This document shows, piece by piece, positions 8,341 to 19,553 of a DNA stretch of 20,244 nucleotides (positions within the stretch are counted from its first letter, which is position 1; each line of letters begins with the position of its first letter). Source of the stretch: Cerioporus squamosus (taxonomy: Eukaryota; Basidiomycota; Agaricomycetes; Polyporales; Polyporaceae). The notes under the pieces were generated by a model, which searched no databases, was not told the DNA's origin, and saw only the letters and a list, made by a program, of their open reading frames with translations. The position numbers and the translations under genes are program-made. The stretch spans positions 1-20,244 of the forward strand of contig JABYQS010000503.1 in NCBI GenBank assembly GCA_022592435.1, given 5' to 3'.

Positions 8341-11244
8341 TCAATCCCAATCAAATCCGAAATCCGGAGGGACACCATCGCCTACGGGCGGCGCGCCTTC
8401 CACAGAGTCCCCCGAATCCGACTGCGGATCCTCGAGTCTGAGAGACCGCTCGACCTCCTCCTCCTTCTCCTCCTCCCGGCTCTCCTCTAGACCTGGGAGC
8501 GAGGAACCATCGCTCCCCTTGCGCTTCTTCGCAGGTCGTTCATCTTCGTCTTGACTGTATCCGTAATCGCGACTCGGGTACGACGACGAGAAGTTGTTGT
8601 TCTTGCGTGGAGCCACCCTCGTGCCCTTGAACAGGTCCTTGCACTTGGTGCTCGTCTCCGGCCATTGCACTGCCTCACCCCTCTCACCGTCAACGCCCGA
8701 TGTATAGTGCACGAAGAGGTCGAAGAGCGCGTCATGATTGCGCAGTAGGGGTTCGGCTGCTACGCTCCTTTGGGCAACGAAGGAGCCTTGGGGCTTCGCG
8801 TTCTCCTCTGGCAAATCGTTCGGACGCGGCCGCTTGGCGAATCTGGCAGTGCGCGACTCGGTCTTTTGCTTGAGGTGCACCGGACGCTCCTCGAGAGGGT
8901 CATATGCCTGACGAAGGCGGTCGACATCGATCGTGGAGTAATGCTGGGAACATAGCTCGGCGATGTCGACGAGTAGGCGGTTGAGGGTGGGATTGTTGAA
9001 GACAACCATAGGCGGGTCCGAGGATCGCATCAGCTTGAGCTTGCTCATGCCGCCAATATGCGCGCCGTCCGATTCGCGCACACGTACAGCGTCGTAGGTG
9101 TGCTCTACTATATTGGCCAGCTCCCCGGTGACGTCAGTCTCGTGATAGCGGAGGACGCAGTAGTGGTAGACGTGTACAAAAGACTCGACGTCGTCCGAGA
9201 GCTTGTACGGCTTTCCGGGGAATAGCAAGGACAACGCAGAGCGGTAATACCAGGTTCCCTGAAGAATGCATGAGTTGTCGTTATCATTACCATTACGAAC
9301 AGATGGAACCTACGGTGCGGTCGGGTGTCCTTGGTTGCTGATCAGGCGACATCTGTTCCGCATACTTGCACAAGTCCCAGTCGCATAGTATCGCATATCG
9401 GGTTGTCTCGCCACGACCGTCCTCGTAGATCATAATGTTGCTAACACTGACATCCCTGTGTAAAACCCCTGCTTTCTTCCAGGCAGAGCGATGGGCTGGC
9501 AAAAGTCTCAGCATGATGAGTGTCAGAAGCATGTCACAAAACTTACCATTGAGGGCATCGACCATCAACATCGTAAGTTCTTCGAAGTCTGCAAAGTCCG
9601 TCAAAGGTCGACAAACTTCTTTGATCAAGAGACGATAATGGCCGCGAGCAGGCCGCGAGGAGTTGATGATGCCGTGGGTCCTGGTAAGCTGCCACGAGCC
9701 ATCGGGGTTAGGAACGTTCTCATATCCCAAGCACGTAAGGACGCCCTCGGTGACACCGTTGCGCTTCAACCTCTCGTACACTTCGTGCTCAGGTTGCATC
9801 CGCTCGAGGTCAAGCCGCCACGACTCCTTGATGAACCTGACCTCCTTGTCGTCGATGTCGTATGCCAGGTAACCGCGGGTGCAGCGACCATAGAGTGCGG
9901 GGCTGGCGAATGTGGGGCGACCTATGATGTATCGCTTCCCGCACATCGTGAGTTGGTACGGAGGCCACTGGGTGGAGGTGGGACCTGATTCTAGATCGTT
10001 CGGATCCATGGACAGAGCGTGGTAGATTTGCTGCTGAATGTAGTCGGTGGGAGCGTCGGGGGCGTACTTGAGCATCGCCTCCACGTCCTTCTCCGCGGCG
10101 AGCTCAACGGTCGGGTCAAATCCCAGCTCCTCAGGTGACATGGAAGCGATGCGCCAGAAGAAGGTGTGGAGGGTGAGGTCACGACGAGTGCCGTAGTTGA
10201 AGGGCTCGGAGACGACGCAACCTTGGCGATCGAAGTAGAGAAGACGTGCACGGGCCTTCTGGACGTAGACGGCGTAGAGGTGTGTGCGATGCTGATGCCC
10301 AAAGATCTGGCCGACGTACTCGGCGATCTGGCCTAACGCCTCGCGACCCTCGTCAGAGTCTGTGCGCAAGAACTTCTTCGGGTCGTCGTCGAAGTAGAAA
10401 GCGGAGCGGCTCGAGCCAAGCTTGACTTCGATTGGGACCACCACGTCGGCCCACGAGCAATTGCCGACCCAGTCCTTACGCTTGGCCTTGTTGCTCTTCC
10501 TCATCTTGCTCTTCTTCATAAACTCATCGGGGTCCTTGAAGACGATTCCGTCGTAGCGTTCGTCGTTGAAGAACACGCCAACATCGACCCGCGTGGCAGT
10601 CTTCGGGTCCTCGGCCAGGCTAGTGTCCCCAGTCTGGTCGCTAGCAGACTCCGCTGACTCCTCCACGTTGCTGCTAGTACCTGAGTTCTCACGAGGCTTC
10701 CTGTTACCGACGGACCAGTTAGCGACGTCGCGCGTGGCGATGGGAGGGTCGGCTTCTTCGTCTAAGTTGCAGGATGCAACCGCATGTCCAATTTGACACT
10801 GTAAAGCGCGTGAGTGCTCGAAACCACCATAGAGTTAATCGCATAACGTACAATGTGCCGGTTGATTTGCCATTCCGACTGTATCGAGCGAAAGTCGGAA
10901 ACATAGTGCAGCTTGCGGAGATGTTCTGGAGGGATGTCCTTGCCAGGGTCGTCCTTGCCTGGGAGATACTGCTCGAGGAAGGACTCAAGCGTCACCTGCG
11001 CCATATTGAACTTCATCCTTTCGAGACCGGTGTACACGGAACGGAGGGTTTTGTTCGCAGGTTTGTCGAAAGCGTGAGCAGTCGCTGTTGCGCTCGCTCT
11101 AGCGGGGGTAGAGTTGGGATCGTTGCCAGGAGAGTCAGGAGAGTCAGGGCGAGTGGTGTTGCGACCTGCATCAGGTGTATGAGGCCGATCGTCGTTGCCA
11201 GGAGGGAGGGGCGGAGAGCTGCGGTGAGAGGACGAAGGAGACAT
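8341..11244 (-). CDS. FunK1 fungal protein kinase, copy 3
   Basis: This is the first gene of the tandem array. Exons: 11244-10852, 10798-9547, 9495-9314 and 9258-8341, with introns of 53, 51 and 55 bases in phases 0, 1 and 0, giving 914 residues. The first donor (GTACGT) and acceptor (TTTACAG) were chosen because they restore CQIGHAVAS, which aligns with CKISHSIAE of copy 1. Residues 1 to about 70 are a Pro/Ser/Asp-rich extension absent from copies 1 and 2. The family N-terminal region follows (SWADVVVPIEVKL, about 246-258), then the beta-3 lysine in RFIKESWR (about 455), catalytic loop VLHRDVSVSN with intact HRD (Asp about 563), CDWDLCK (about 586-592), GTWYYRSALSL, and a Lys-rich then acidic tail. 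Of the three it has the most canonical catalytic loop, so it is the best candidate for an active kinase. A TATA box lies 46 bases before the ATG. Substrate unknown. Confidence 0.9.
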
Positions 11245-11289
11245 GGTGGTTGGAGAGAGAAGACTTACAGGAAGCGCGTCCGAAGGGGA

Positions 11290-11295
11290 CTTATA
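11290..11295 (-). promoter_or_regulatory. TATA box of FunK1 copy 3
   Basis: TATAAG on the minus strand (within CATATAAGTCC) lies 46 bases before the copy 3 ATG. That fits a short leader of roughly 15-25 bases. No comparable TATA box was seen close to the starts of copies 1 and 2, so copy 3 may be controlled differently. Confidence 0.5.
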
Positions 11296-11536
11296 TGTCT
11301 GTTGATTTCGTTTTGTTCGATATATCGGGAGGTTGCCACGAGGGCGAGTACGTTTGCGGTGAGGGCTGGTAGTAGAGTGGCTCTGATGGGGAGACGAGAA
11401 CGAGTCAGTCTACGGCCGGCCATCGCAACCATCATGGCCTGCTATGGTTCACTCACAGCAATTGAGAACAATCGACTGTTCGATCGCTTTGGCAAGGAGG
11501 ACAATGGTACCGATAAGTACGTCGTGGTCTGGAATA

Positions 11537-11551
11537 GCAAGTTGAACTTGC
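11537..11551. repeat. 15-base palindrome GCAAGTTGAACTTGC
   Basis: The two seven-base arms, GCAAGTT and AACTTGC, are perfect inverted copies around one central G. The site lies 29 bases from the CACGTG box of the copy 3 promoter. Half-site-like relatives occur at 4841-4853, 7647-7659, 7988-8001 and 11826-11840, all in spacers. It could bind a dimeric regulator; no known factor is assigned. Confidence 0.4.
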
Positions 11552-11579
11552 ACAAGCGCCTGTGCCAGCGACCCCTCAT

Positions 11580-11585
11580 CACGTG
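11580..11585. promoter_or_regulatory. CACGTG E-box, FunK1 copy 3 promoter
   Basis: CACGTG, closely followed by GTCACG, lies about 336 bases before the copy 3 start. It is the third instance of this core at 336-398 bases before a FunK1 start in this window. Confidence 0.45.
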
Positions 11586-12287
11586 GTCACGTTGAGTGAT
11601 ATGAGCGCCTGGGTACCTCCTTCCTCAGGAGGTCTTGGGCATCCTCAAGCTCATGAATTCAAAGTGAGTCTCGCGTTTCTTCTTCCCTTTTTCTCTAACT
11701 GAGAGGGGGTAGTCGGTTCAATTCAATGAGCCCGACTAAGTACTTACTCCTCCGCGGACGCTGTCGGTGGCTGTGAACTTGGTTCGTGTGGCTGTGCGGT
11801 AGGCCTTCCCCGGGCGATGTCCACTAAGTTCAAGCTCAGGCTTCCATCCTAGAGTGGAACACGGTGAGATATCGGCTGCTGGCAGTATCGCCGCACTGGA
11901 GTGCTAAAACTAGTGACAGTTGATTCTTGGCCGCTTGAAAGCAACAGTACGGATGTCTTCATCAATACAGCTCCGACAAGCTCCGCCATAACTCTGAGAC
12001 GCCGGAGATGCAGCCGAGATTGAACTTGCCGCAGCTCGCCGCCGTTTTTCTGGAGTCGCGCCCACACCGGACTCAGTCTCATGCTGCATGGGTTCATAAC
12101 GGTACCACAGCCTCCCCATATCTGATCTTCTCTCGTACAGCCATCCTAGTACACGGTCCTGCGTTCGGGCCACTGGTGACTGAACCGATATCCGACTTTG
12201 CCTCGGCCGTGTCAAAGCTCGCTTAATGGTCCTTGTTCTTTCATGCGCCACCCACTCGCTTGAGTACCCCTCGGTCGTCAGGACCAC

Positions 12288-12346
12288 CCATCTCCCTCTA
12301 TCCTCACTGTCCTCCCTCTTGACATCTGTACCTATCCTGCTTTCTC
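12288..12346 (+). promoter_or_regulatory. Pyrimidine-rich leader of the RAD53-like gene
   Basis: The 59 bases just before the ATG are strongly C/T-rich on the coding strand, with no TATA box nearby. Such CT-rich blocks commonly mark transcription starts of constitutively expressed filamentous-fungal genes. An ATG at 12226 starts a 61-codon frame that overlaps the main start out of frame; it would matter only for transcripts starting upstream of it. Confidence 0.4.
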
Positions 12347-14982
<2,636 letters not shown>

Positions 14983-15950
14983 GCTCGCGCGCCCGGGTTG
15001 TCTTGCAGGGACCCGTCGCTTCCTTGGGCGCAACACCGCGGCGCTGCTGCTCTCAAGTTTTCGTGCACGTTAATTGCTGTTCTTTTTCGTTGTCTCGCTG
15101 CTCGATATGCTCTGATCTGTGTATATGTCCCGGACTTGTACATACCCCACAGTACTAGACTTCACTACTCAACGTAACTCTGTCAGTTCCCTTGCACACG
15201 ATACCAAGCGCCAAGACAAGAAGAAACAACACGCAACGCCAACCCAACGCGGCGGAGAAGATACGAAGCGTCTCAAGCCTCAACGTCCCGGTATGCCCCA
15301 AAATCATCTCAGCTGCCATACTGAAGCTCTCTTGTCCCTCCTTGTGCGCTCAGTCGGTCGTCAGTGGTCAGTTTGCTTGGCACAGACCCAACACGCTAGT
15401 CTGGTGTGCATCATGCCACGGAACCAGGGCTATGGCAGAGTTAAACGCAGGCCTGACAAGGAAGGGGAAGCCGTCGCAAAACGACTCGTTCGATGGACGT
15501 GCCGGTTCAGGACGACTTCAATGGCAACGGTAACCATGCAGCCGGAAACTTCACCACAAGAGACAGTCACATCCCGCGGAACCATCGACACCGTAGCAGC
15601 GCTTCCCCATCGTATAGGACCGCGTTACCAAGGACACAAACTACGGCCACTTGATGAAACTAGTAGCGACTGTTCGCACGTCTGCTGGGGTCGAGGATAC
15701 ATTATGTTCATGCGTTCGGGCAATAATGAATGCATAAGATAGGAGGACTACGACATCAGAGTTCGGATTCGAGTTAAGTACAGCCAATTACGTGTATGGT
15801 GGAACCAAACCAAACCAAAAGTAAAGGAGGGGAGCAGCCGAAGGCAGCAATACGATATAGCAATAATACACCGAGAATAAATATCGAGGTAATGTTCGCA
15901 CCCAATAGTCCCATGCACGACAACGTCCGGTCAGTAAGAGTCTTGTCCGA
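14983..15950. other. Convergent spacer between RAD53-like gene and laccase
   Basis: The two flanking genes point towards each other, so both 3' ends and terminators lie here. A plus-strand open frame runs from a GTG at 15119 (ATG at 15125) to a stop at 15740-15742, about 205 codons. It has a Lys/Arg/Gln-rich start, no recognised domain and no clear promoter. AATAAA occurs on the plus strand at 15876-15881 and could serve as a poly(A) signal for a plus-strand transcript. Otherwise I see nothing. Confidence 0.45.
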
Positions 15951-18233
15951 TCAGAGCTCATCCAGCCGCTTGTGGTTGTGCTCGTAGTAGGTCGGGCATA
16001 GTTCCTTCCAAGACTCTGTAAGACACAACAGTGAGGTCAGCGGATAGACTTGTGATGAATTGATTGCACAACGCACCAGGCACGGGATTGACTGCAGCAA
16101 CATCGGGCGCGTCTTCTGCGAACACTATAGCAAGACCGGTAACGAGATGGAAGTCGATATGACAGTGCAAGAACCACGGTCCGGGGTTATCAGTCTGTAC
16201 GCAAGGTGAGCTCAAGCAGCACGCACGGGACAAGAGAGAAGACACGAGCGAACTTACCTCGAAGCGGATCGTGACGTTGTCCCCCGCAAGGCCAATGTTG
16301 ACCGTATCGCGCCTGACCGGGTTGACATAGTTGTACGCAGTACTTCCTGCACTGCGGACGACGGAGAAAGCGTGCTAGGACGAATGCGCATCAGCATCCC
16401 GCCATAGGAATCCAAGGACGGGATAGCACTCACGCCGTGGAGATGGAACGGGTGCTCTACGTTGACGACGCCTCCCGGTATCGACACCTCGATCACGGAG
16501 TTCAACGGCAAGTTGTACACGCTTCCAGGCGGCAGAAGGGACTGCGCCGTGAGATTGCCGCTCAGAATCTGTAGCAGGACGGGAATAGTTGGGGGTATGA
16601 ACGGCGCGCCGTTGATAAAGAACTCCGTCCCGTTCTATCGCAATGCGTCAGCCATGTGAGTCAATCTGGAGGAGGGGAACCGAGGACTTACGAAGGCGAG
16701 GTTCAGGTTCAGATTAACGTCTGCGCCACCCGGGTGGGGCTTGCCCGGCTGTTCCCATGGCATGTTGAGTACTACGCTCTCTCTGCACTGCGGCGATATC
16801 GAACTCACCGCGGCGGGGCTATCCAGCGGATGGAGACTAGTCTCCTTGAGCGGGTGCACGCTCGCAGTCTGGTTCGTGGTGGGTTCCTTGTTCGGGGCGC
16901 CGTGATACCGCAAGATGGCAGAGTTAACGCCGTTCTGGAAGCCAGTCTGTACTGCTTCGCTGGGCTTGGCACGAATCCAGTAGTTGCCCACCGGCTGGTT
17001 GGCTTCCAGCTGTAGATTACAAGTATGAGCATGGAGATCATTCGCACACATATCACACATACAATGAACGAGTACCGCTGAGCGGCATATATCTGCAGGG
17101 AGTCCACAGTCACCGGGTGAGTGTTCTGCCCATCCGCTTCGATGATCGTCATGTTGTGGCCATCGATGTTGAAAATGAAATTGGGGTCGCAAGATATGCT
17201 GATGAGGCGGAAACGGTATCTGTAGATGGGAGTTCAGATATTGAGACAAGGACGAACGTAATGGCATCACGTACCGCTTCCCATAAACTACGTCAATGAC
17301 GGCCAAAGGAGACAGGGGACCCCCAGGGTACCGACCGAGTCCATTGATGAGAGTGCTGTCGGACACCCTATACAACCTGTCAGCACGAATGTGGTAGACA
17401 CGACGGAGTGCGCAACGTACGCAGGGATGGGAACTTGCGCAGAGGGGAGATGGTACCAATCGCCGACAGTGATGATAGTACTCTCTAGACGACACACCAG
17501 CGTCAGTATTCTCAGCTCTCCACGCCTGAAGAACCTCTAACCGTCGTCAACGTCATAGAGGTGTTTGTACGGATCTTGGGGATCGTAGATAATGAGCGGG
17601 CCGCGCAGGCCATCGCAGTACTGCGTCGCAAGGTGGCTGTGATACCAGAAGGTGCCTGTGCAGATGCGGGATGTGATCAGTTGTCGAGGACTTCAGTACG
17701 TACACCAGACCACGTAGGTACCCACCTGCTTGGCCGGGTACGCGGAAGTTGTACAGGAAGGAGTCGCCAGAGGTAATGGGGCACTGAGTAACGAAGGCGG
17801 GGCCGTCCGCCCAGGCAGTCGTGTGCTGGAACATGCCGTGCCAGTGCTGCAGGGAGATGCGCAGGGCGGCGCTGTCAGGATGGACGTAGCAGCAGACGCA
17901 GCGCGATGGTACGCACGATGCTTGTCGGGGTCAAGAGCGTCTCGTTCTTGAGCTCGTCAATGACATCGATGCGGAAGTTGTCTCCCTAAGCAACGTATGC
18001 GTCAGTGCGAGTACGAGTGTGAGCTGCGTTGTCCTGGGACTGACCTTCTGTCCGACGATTAGAGGGCCGGGGAACTGGCCTCCCGCGAGTACCGTGTCCC
18101 GGGTGAAGCCGTCGGGAGCGATGACCTTGTTCACGATGGGTAGGTTGGCAACAGGGCCAATCGACCCCAATACCCGTCCGAACAACCCAAGGACGACAAG
18201 GGCAAGCCCTGCACGAGGACGAATGAATGACAT
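15951..18233 (-). CDS. lcc: Secreted laccase (multicopper oxidase)
   Basis: Extracellular laccase (EC 1.10.3.2): oxidises phenols and aromatic amines while reducing O2 to water, as used in lignin breakdown and pigment formation. Thirteen exons: 18233-18045, 17985-17917, 17846-17726, 17655-17542, 17484-17421, 17367-17275, 17219-17063, 17009-16809, 16748-16692, 16634-16434, 16374-16258, 16194-16077 and 16015-15951. All phases agree and give 521 residues, usual for basidiomycete laccases. A signal peptide covers about residues 1-23. All four copper-binding signatures are present: [10 protein letters not shown] (from 87), [14 protein letters not shown] (127-140), HPFHLHGH (416-423, split by an intron) and [14 protein letters not shown] (469-482). 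The tenth residue after the type-1 copper Cys 472 is Leu 482. N-glycosylation sequons include NET, NMT, NQT, NGT, NLT and NVT. The splice model is unusually secure because every exon lands on conserved laccase sequence. Confidence 0.95.
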
Positions 18234-18318
18234 GCTGGAGTGGCAAGAGAAGGAATGTGAGGGTGGGCAGTCTTCAGTCGCAGCTGCTGAAGTGCAGATC
18301 GGGAGTCTTACCTCGCAG

Positions 18319-18325
18319 CTTTATA
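18319..18325 (-). promoter_or_regulatory. TATA box of the laccase gene
   Basis: TATAAAG on the minus strand lies 86 bases before the laccase ATG, a common position for inducible basidiomycete laccase genes. It implies a leader of roughly 55 bases. Confidence 0.6.
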
Positions 18326-18451
18326 TTCATCGCGAGGTGTGCGGCGATGGTGAAGGCGGGCTGTACCCGGCCCATGTGCAACCAGGCTGGGAGGGCCGAC
18401 TCGAAACCGCACAAGAGGCGATGTGTCGGCTGGGCATCTGCCAAGCACTGA

Positions 18452-18458
18452 GAGTGCA
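18452..18458 (-). promoter_or_regulatory. Metal-response-like element TGCACTC
   Basis: TGCACTC on the minus strand fits the consensus TGCRCNC reported in copper-inducible laccase promoters. It lies about 220 bases before the laccase start. The motif is short and degenerate, so a chance match is possible. Confidence 0.3.
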
Positions 18459-18507
18459 ACGAAGGGTGACTCGGTCGGCCTGTCAACGCGGCGGGGGGCA
18501 GACACGA

Positions 18508-18514
18508 GCGCGCA
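18508..18514 (-). promoter_or_regulatory. Metal-response-like element TGCGCGC
   Basis: TGCGCGC on the minus strand fits TGCRCNC about 275 bases before the laccase start, near the first such site. Two matches within 63 bases slightly raise the odds of copper control, but GC-rich sequence makes chance matches common. Confidence 0.3.
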
Positions 18515-19553
18515 CAGCGGTGGCGGCGAAGGGCGTTCCGCCTGGATGAGCGACCTGCTTGCGCCCGCACACGCAGTTGTTTGGTATGTATCCAGTTCCG
18601 GAGCGGAGACGTCCCTAGATGACCGCCGTATGCATAGATGATGACACCTTCATGCTGAGTGAGTGATAGCCCGTCGACAACGCGGTCGGGGAGATGAGAA
18701 GTCACAGTTGACCTACCAAACATCGCAGGGTTGTGTGCAGCTGCAGTGACCACGCTACCGTATTCGCTGACCTCAAAAGGATCACATCGCACGCTGTAAG
18801 AGCGGGGTGATGCGGGCCAAGTAGATTAGGCCTGAGGGACGCCGAGGCGCCGTCCTTCACGAGCCCCGAACTCGCAGTGACCATGGACAGCGGTCGTAGG
18901 TTGCACAGCTCTTCCGATACACTGAGGTGTTTGGATTACTGATGAAGGTATTTTGCGCAGGTTGCAGACGCGGAAGACGTGTAGCATGTGTGCCTCTGGC
19001 ACATCGACGGCGTTCATCTCGGAGGTGACTTCCCAACCATGACCTGAGGGACTTGTGCGCAACGGGACTGTCCAGGTCCGAAGGTCACTGGTAAACGTCA
19101 TGGTTAGCGACGAGACTTCGTTTCGGTTCCGTGACTTACTGGCGCCCCGACAGCTGCGGTCATGTTCAGGCACTGCAGGGCCATGGCAGCCGCAGACGGG
19201 CAGTCTGCCTTTCAACTGCCTTCCAGCCACGAACTGAAAATATACGGAGCTTACCATATCCGTTGCGCAAGGTTCCACGGTATGCAGCTGATTAACTGCA
19301 TAGCACCCGCTCGGAGAATGCAGGCACAAGCGTCGCGAACGGACTATACACCGGATGCTCGGCCGTATGGCGGAGTTGCATCCACAAATGGTCGAGGAAC
19401 GAAACCTTAAGCTTGTTCTCTACAATCATATGCCTAAGATACTGCCAGTCTAGCGACGGCTAGCCTTCAGAAGGATAAGACACCAGGATGAGTGAACCTA
19501 CGCACCATCGCTCCGTGACATCGCCCATATGTACACGTCCATACCGGGACGCC

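Larger units (their letters stand above)
11245..12346. promoter_or_regulatory. Divergent spacer between FunK1 copy 3 and RAD53-like gene
   Basis: This 1.1 kb spacer separates two divergent genes and must hold both promoters. On the FunK1 side are a TATA box (11290-11295), a 15-base palindrome (11537-11551) and a CACGTG box (11580-11585). On the kinase side are AAGTTCAAGCTCAGG (11826-11840) and a pyrimidine-rich leader (12288-12346). A 125-codon minus-strand open frame (12287-11910) lies inside; it opens with GTG, has no recognised similarity, and is not called as a gene. Confidence 0.5.
18234..19553. promoter_or_regulatory. Laccase upstream region and RPC25 3' flank
   Basis: This 1.3 kb spacer separates two minus-strand genes. 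Near the laccase lie a TATA box (18319-18325) and two metal-response-like elements (18452-18458, 18508-18514). TAGCGTG on the minus strand (18757-18751) fits the xenobiotic-response-type consensus TNGCGTG reported for laccase promoters. From about 18540 to 19330 the minus strand has intron-like signals (for example GTAAGT at 19132, TTTACCAG ending at 19091) and open frames of up to 167 codons. The frames do not join across those introns and match no family I know. I call no gene there. Confidence 0.45.

Noticed and set aside
9491..9988. 165-codon plus-strand open frame
   Set aside because: Antisense to FunK1 copy 3 exons 2 and 3; composition follows the opposite strand.
10774..11595. 273-codon plus-strand open frame
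   Set aside because: Runs antisense across exon 1, intron 1 and the promoter of FunK1 copy 3; it has no domain, and the minus-strand gene is clearly real.
16635..17495. 286-codon minus-strand reading-through frame in the laccase
   Set aside because: It includes intron sequence; the spliced model restores continuous laccase homology.
18019..18549. 176-codon plus-strand open frame
   Set aside because: Overlaps the laccase signal-peptide exon and promoter on the other strand; no recognised motif.
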